A DNA stretch of 64,000 nt from JAVKBW01 sp040222995 (lineage in GTDB: Bacteria; Pseudomonadota; Alphaproteobacteria; UBA8366; Aestuariispiraceae), in the NCBI GenBank assembly GCA_040222995.1, contig JAVKBW010000082.1, forward strand, positions 186,001 to 250,000, given 5' to 3'. Below the pieces are notes generated by a model that saw only the letters and a list, made by a program, of their open reading frames with translations, made no database searches and was not told where the DNA came from. A program made the position numbers and the translations under genes. This document shows, piece by piece, positions 62,080 to 64,000 of the stretch. The first letter of the stretch is position 1. Each line of letters opens with the position of its first letter.

Positions 62080-64000
62080 ATGGCCGCACGAATTGAGGGC
62101 GACGGACCGATAGCCGGCGGGTACAATTTCTCTGCAACGGATGCATCGGTGTTAACGGTCGATGCGGGTAATGCCGTCGATGGCGTCCTGACGCTGCCTT
62201 TCGATACCGATATTGCCGGACTGCTGCTTGGCGGAACCTACAGCCGTCAGGGACCGGACCTGCAGATCGAAGACGGCGGACAGTCGATCCTCGTCACGAA
62301 CTATTTTCTGCAATCGTCTTCCGTTTCCATAACCGCGCCCGGCGGTGAAACCGTTTCCGGCCGGGTGGCGTCAGTTCTTGCCGGTCCGGCAAACCCGGGT
62401 GAATATGCACAGGCCGTCGGTGGCGCAGCCGCGACGCAGATCGGCGAAGTGGTCGAGCTGACGGGCGATGTGACCGTCCGGCGCGTCGACGGAACGACCG
62501 AAACCGCCGACATCGGAACGCCGATTTATCAGGACGACCTGATCGAGACGTCGGATTCCGCGTCGGTCGGGCTTGAATTCGTCGACCTTTCGACGTTTGC
62601 ACTCGGGTCGGATGCGCGACTGATCATCGATGAACTGGTCTATGAACCCGGCGCCGACAGTTCGATGAACATGAACCTTGTGCAGGGCGCTTTTTCGTTC
62701 GTGTCCGGGCAGATCGCCAAAAGCGGCGACGACGACATGGTCATCCAGACTCCGGTCGCCACGATCGGAATTCGCGGCACGGCGGGGACCGGCGACCAGA
62801 ACAAGGTTGCGTTGCTGGAGGAAGCCGGCGGCACTACCGGTGAAATCACCTTCACGACACAGGGCGGCAGCGTTGTCCTGACACAGCCGAACCAGGTGAC
62901 CGGTGCGGATTCGCCTTTCGATGCGCCGACGGCGCCGACAATTGTTCCGTTGAGCGATATCCAGGCGGAATTCGGCGCGGCGCTGCAAAACCTTCCGGTC
63001 AATCTTCCCGCCAACGAGAATATCAGAAATACGACGGGCGACGGATCTGATTCCGGCGACTCCGACGATGGAGATTCCGGCGGCGAGGATGCTGAATCGG
63101 AAGACGAGGCCGAAGCGGAGGGCGAGGGCGAAACCGACACCGCGGAAGAAGGCGAGGGCGAGGGCGAAGGCGACGAAGCGGAAGAAGCCGCCGACGCGGA
63201 GGGCGAAGGTGAGTCCGAAGACGCCGCCGAAGGAACAGAGGTTGCCGCGGCCGACGGCAACGAAGAGGGCGAAGGCGAAGGGCAATCCGAGTCCGAGGAC
63301 GGCGAACAGGCGAATGACGGTGACGGCGCATCCGACGGCGACGGTGAATCGGAAAGTGAATCCGAAGAGCAGGCATCCGACGGAGAAGGCGAGTCCGAAT
63401 CCGAAACCGAAGCGCCGCAGCAAAAGGTGGCTGTTGCACCGCAGAAGCCGCCGCCGAAAAAGCCGGAACCGGCTACCGGGACAAAACCGGGCAGCGAAGG
63501 CGCCAAGGGTAACGAAAACGTCGGCGACCAGATCAACAAGGATATCAAGGAATCGATCGAAAAGGCGACGTCCGACAGCGGCGGCCAGGGCGGCGACAGT
63601 TCCGATGAAACCGGTGGCGATGTTGTGGTTGTCGATCCGGTGCCGACGACCGTGATCGCCGAGGTAATCGACGCGAGAATCAAGAACGCGCTGGTATTTA
63701 TCGACAGCAACAGCAACCGGGAACACGATGCAGGCGAAAGCTTCGCTTTCACCGATGCTTTCGGCAAATTCTCGCTGCAGACGTTCGACGCCGACGCCGA
63801 GATTGTCATCTCCGGCGGCGTCGATGTTTCAACCGGCCTGCCTTTCGACGGCGTGCTCGTCGCGCCGGGCGGATCGAAAGTCGTTACGCCGCTGACCTCG
63901 CTGATGCAGGAAATCATCGCGGCAGACCTGGCGGAGAACCCTCAGGGCCCGGCCCTGACAACAGCGCAGGCGCAGACCGTTTTGCTCGACATTCTGGGCA
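62080..64000 (+). CDS. Large FecR-domain protein, start only (runs off the window)
   Basis: At least 640 residues with no stop. There is no N-terminal signal peptide. About residues 5-110 form a beta-rich N-terminal region, residues 125-235 a FecR domain ending in TPVATIGIRGTAG, 319-445 a very acidic Glu/Gly/Ser/Asp tract, and about 525-600 an SdrD/Cna-B-like region (NALVFIDSNSNREHDAGE ... FTDAFGKFS). This order is typical of large adhesins or calcium-binding proteins exported by type I secretion, whose signal lies at the C-terminus. The divergent TolC fits that route, but no ABC or HlyD gene is visible. The substrate and surface role are unknown. Confidence 0.85.
   Translation, partial: MAARIEGDGPIAGGYNFSATDASVLTVDAGNAVDGVLTLPFDTDIAGLLLGGTYSRQGPDLQIEDGGQSILVTNYFLQSSSVSITAPGGETVSGRVASVLAGPANPGEYAQAVGGAAATQIGEVVELTGDVTVRRVDGTTETADIGTPIYQDDLIETSDSASVGLEFVDLSTFALGSDARLIIDELVYEPGADSSMNMNLVQGAFSFVSGQIAKSGDDDMVIQTPVATIGIRGTAGTGDQNKVALLEEAGGTTGEITFTTQGGSVVLTQPNQVTGADSPFDAPTAPTIVPLSDIQAEFGAALQNLPVNLPANENIRNTTGDGSDSGDSDDGDSGGEDAESEDEAEAEGEGETDTAEEGEGEGEGDEAEEAADAEGEGESEDAAEGTEVAAADGNEEGEGEGQSESEDGEQANDGDGASDGDGESESESEEQASDGEGESESETEAPQQKVAVAPQKPPPKKPEPATGTKPGSEGAKGNENVGDQINKDIKESIEKATSDSGGQGGDSSDETGGDVVVVDPVPTTVIAEVIDARIKNALVFIDSNSNREHDAGESFAFTDAFGKFSLQTFDADAEIVISGGVDVSTGLPFDGVLVAPGGSKVVTPLTSLMQEIIAADLAENPQGPALTTAQAQTVLLDILG
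63034..63414 (+). repeat. Low-complexity acidic tract in the FecR-domain gene
   Basis: Roughly 127 residues made almost only of Glu, Gly, Ser, Asp and Ala, with irregular repetition of GEGE, ESES and DGDG units. The DNA is correspondingly repetitive (runs such as gagggcgagggcgaa). It probably works as a flexible or cation-binding spacer. Confidence 0.85.

Noticed and set aside
63034..63414. Repetitive GC-rich DNA that could suggest a CRISPR array or tandem repeat
   Set aside because: No regular spacer length and it codes for an acidic tract in frame; not an array.
62371..63726. 451-residue frame antisense to the FecR-domain gene
   Set aside because: Its low-complexity reading is the complement of the acidic tract.
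1..64000. tRNA, rRNA, tmRNA, riboswitch, prophage and insertion sequences
   Set aside because: Intergenic gaps were read on both strands and no cloverleaf, rRNA core, transposase or terminal repeats were recognised. Without a covariance search, small RNAs may be missed.

Overview
The window is a gene-dense stretch of a GC-rich alphaproteobacterial chromosome, probably from the Rhodospirillales or a related marine or soil lineage. This is inferred from gene content and order: dapA-smpB beside a soluble lytic transglycosylase, a psd-pssA operon, DUF2336 and bactofilin genes, eukaryote-like NADP-isocitrate dehydrogenase, many GcvA-like LysR regulators, and dimethylglycine-dehydrogenase and MttB paralogues. 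No rRNA, tRNA, CRISPR array, insertion sequence or prophage was recognised.

Layout. 1-5.6 kb: the 3' two thirds of alaS, then a tightly packed run (class II aldolase, crotonase-fold protein, CoA-transferase, MoxR ATPase, GNAT). 5.6-8 kb: a DUF2336 gene divergent from a CoxE-like VWA gene, the usual partner of the MoxR ATPase. 8.1-12.8 kb: a ProW-ProX-ProV glycine betaine importer divergent from a LysR gene. 12.8-22.3 kb: housekeeping genes, including a VOC protein, a small lipoprotein, icd, the psd-pssA-E1/transketolase operon, a LysM protein, cytochromes b561 and c', and a LOG protein. 22.3-26.4 kb: an M24 peptidase and an orphan Tat-type peptide-binding protein, controlled by a divergent LysR. 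26.5-31.1 kb: an operon of XRE-cupin regulator, dimethylglycine-dehydrogenase-like enzyme and aldehyde dehydrogenase. 31.2-33.9 kb: an Lrp regulator divergent from a universal stress protein and an AGCS amino acid:sodium symporter. 34-39.1 kb: a PadR-adaptor-RND pump operon. 39.3-44.6 kb: double cold-shock protein, YfcG-type GST, atypical SDR, REC-EAL phosphodiesterase, a two-subunit TPP decarboxylase and HutD. 44.6-46 kb: a small islet with a superinfection-immunity-type membrane protein and a VapBC-type pair. 46-51.2 kb: MttB-family methyltransferase plus a second dimethylglycine-dehydrogenase-like enzyme, with a divergent LysR. 51.3-60.3 kb: M23 peptidase-bactofilin pair, serine/threonine dehydratase, hydrolase, Slt, dapA, smpB. 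60.3-64 kb: a lipoprotein and TolC divergent from a large unfinished FecR-domain protein with a long acidic tract.

The strongest functional theme is methylated-amine and betaine use. The window has a betaine importer, an MttB-family methyltransferase without an in-frame amber codon, and two FAD plus folate-domain demethylases, each under its own regulator. A second theme is the envelope: RND pump, TolC, LysM, M23-bactofilin, Slt and phospholipid synthesis.

No clearly new multi-gene system stands out. The best leads are several family members that lack textbook catalytic residues (VapC-like toxin with Asn for Asp, SDR with Ser/Arg for Tyr/Lys, crotonase lacking both Glu), an RND permease with an extra membrane insert, the immunity-protein/VapBC islet, the MoxR-GNAT-DUF2336-VWA neighbourhood, and several clean inverted repeats at regulator promoters.
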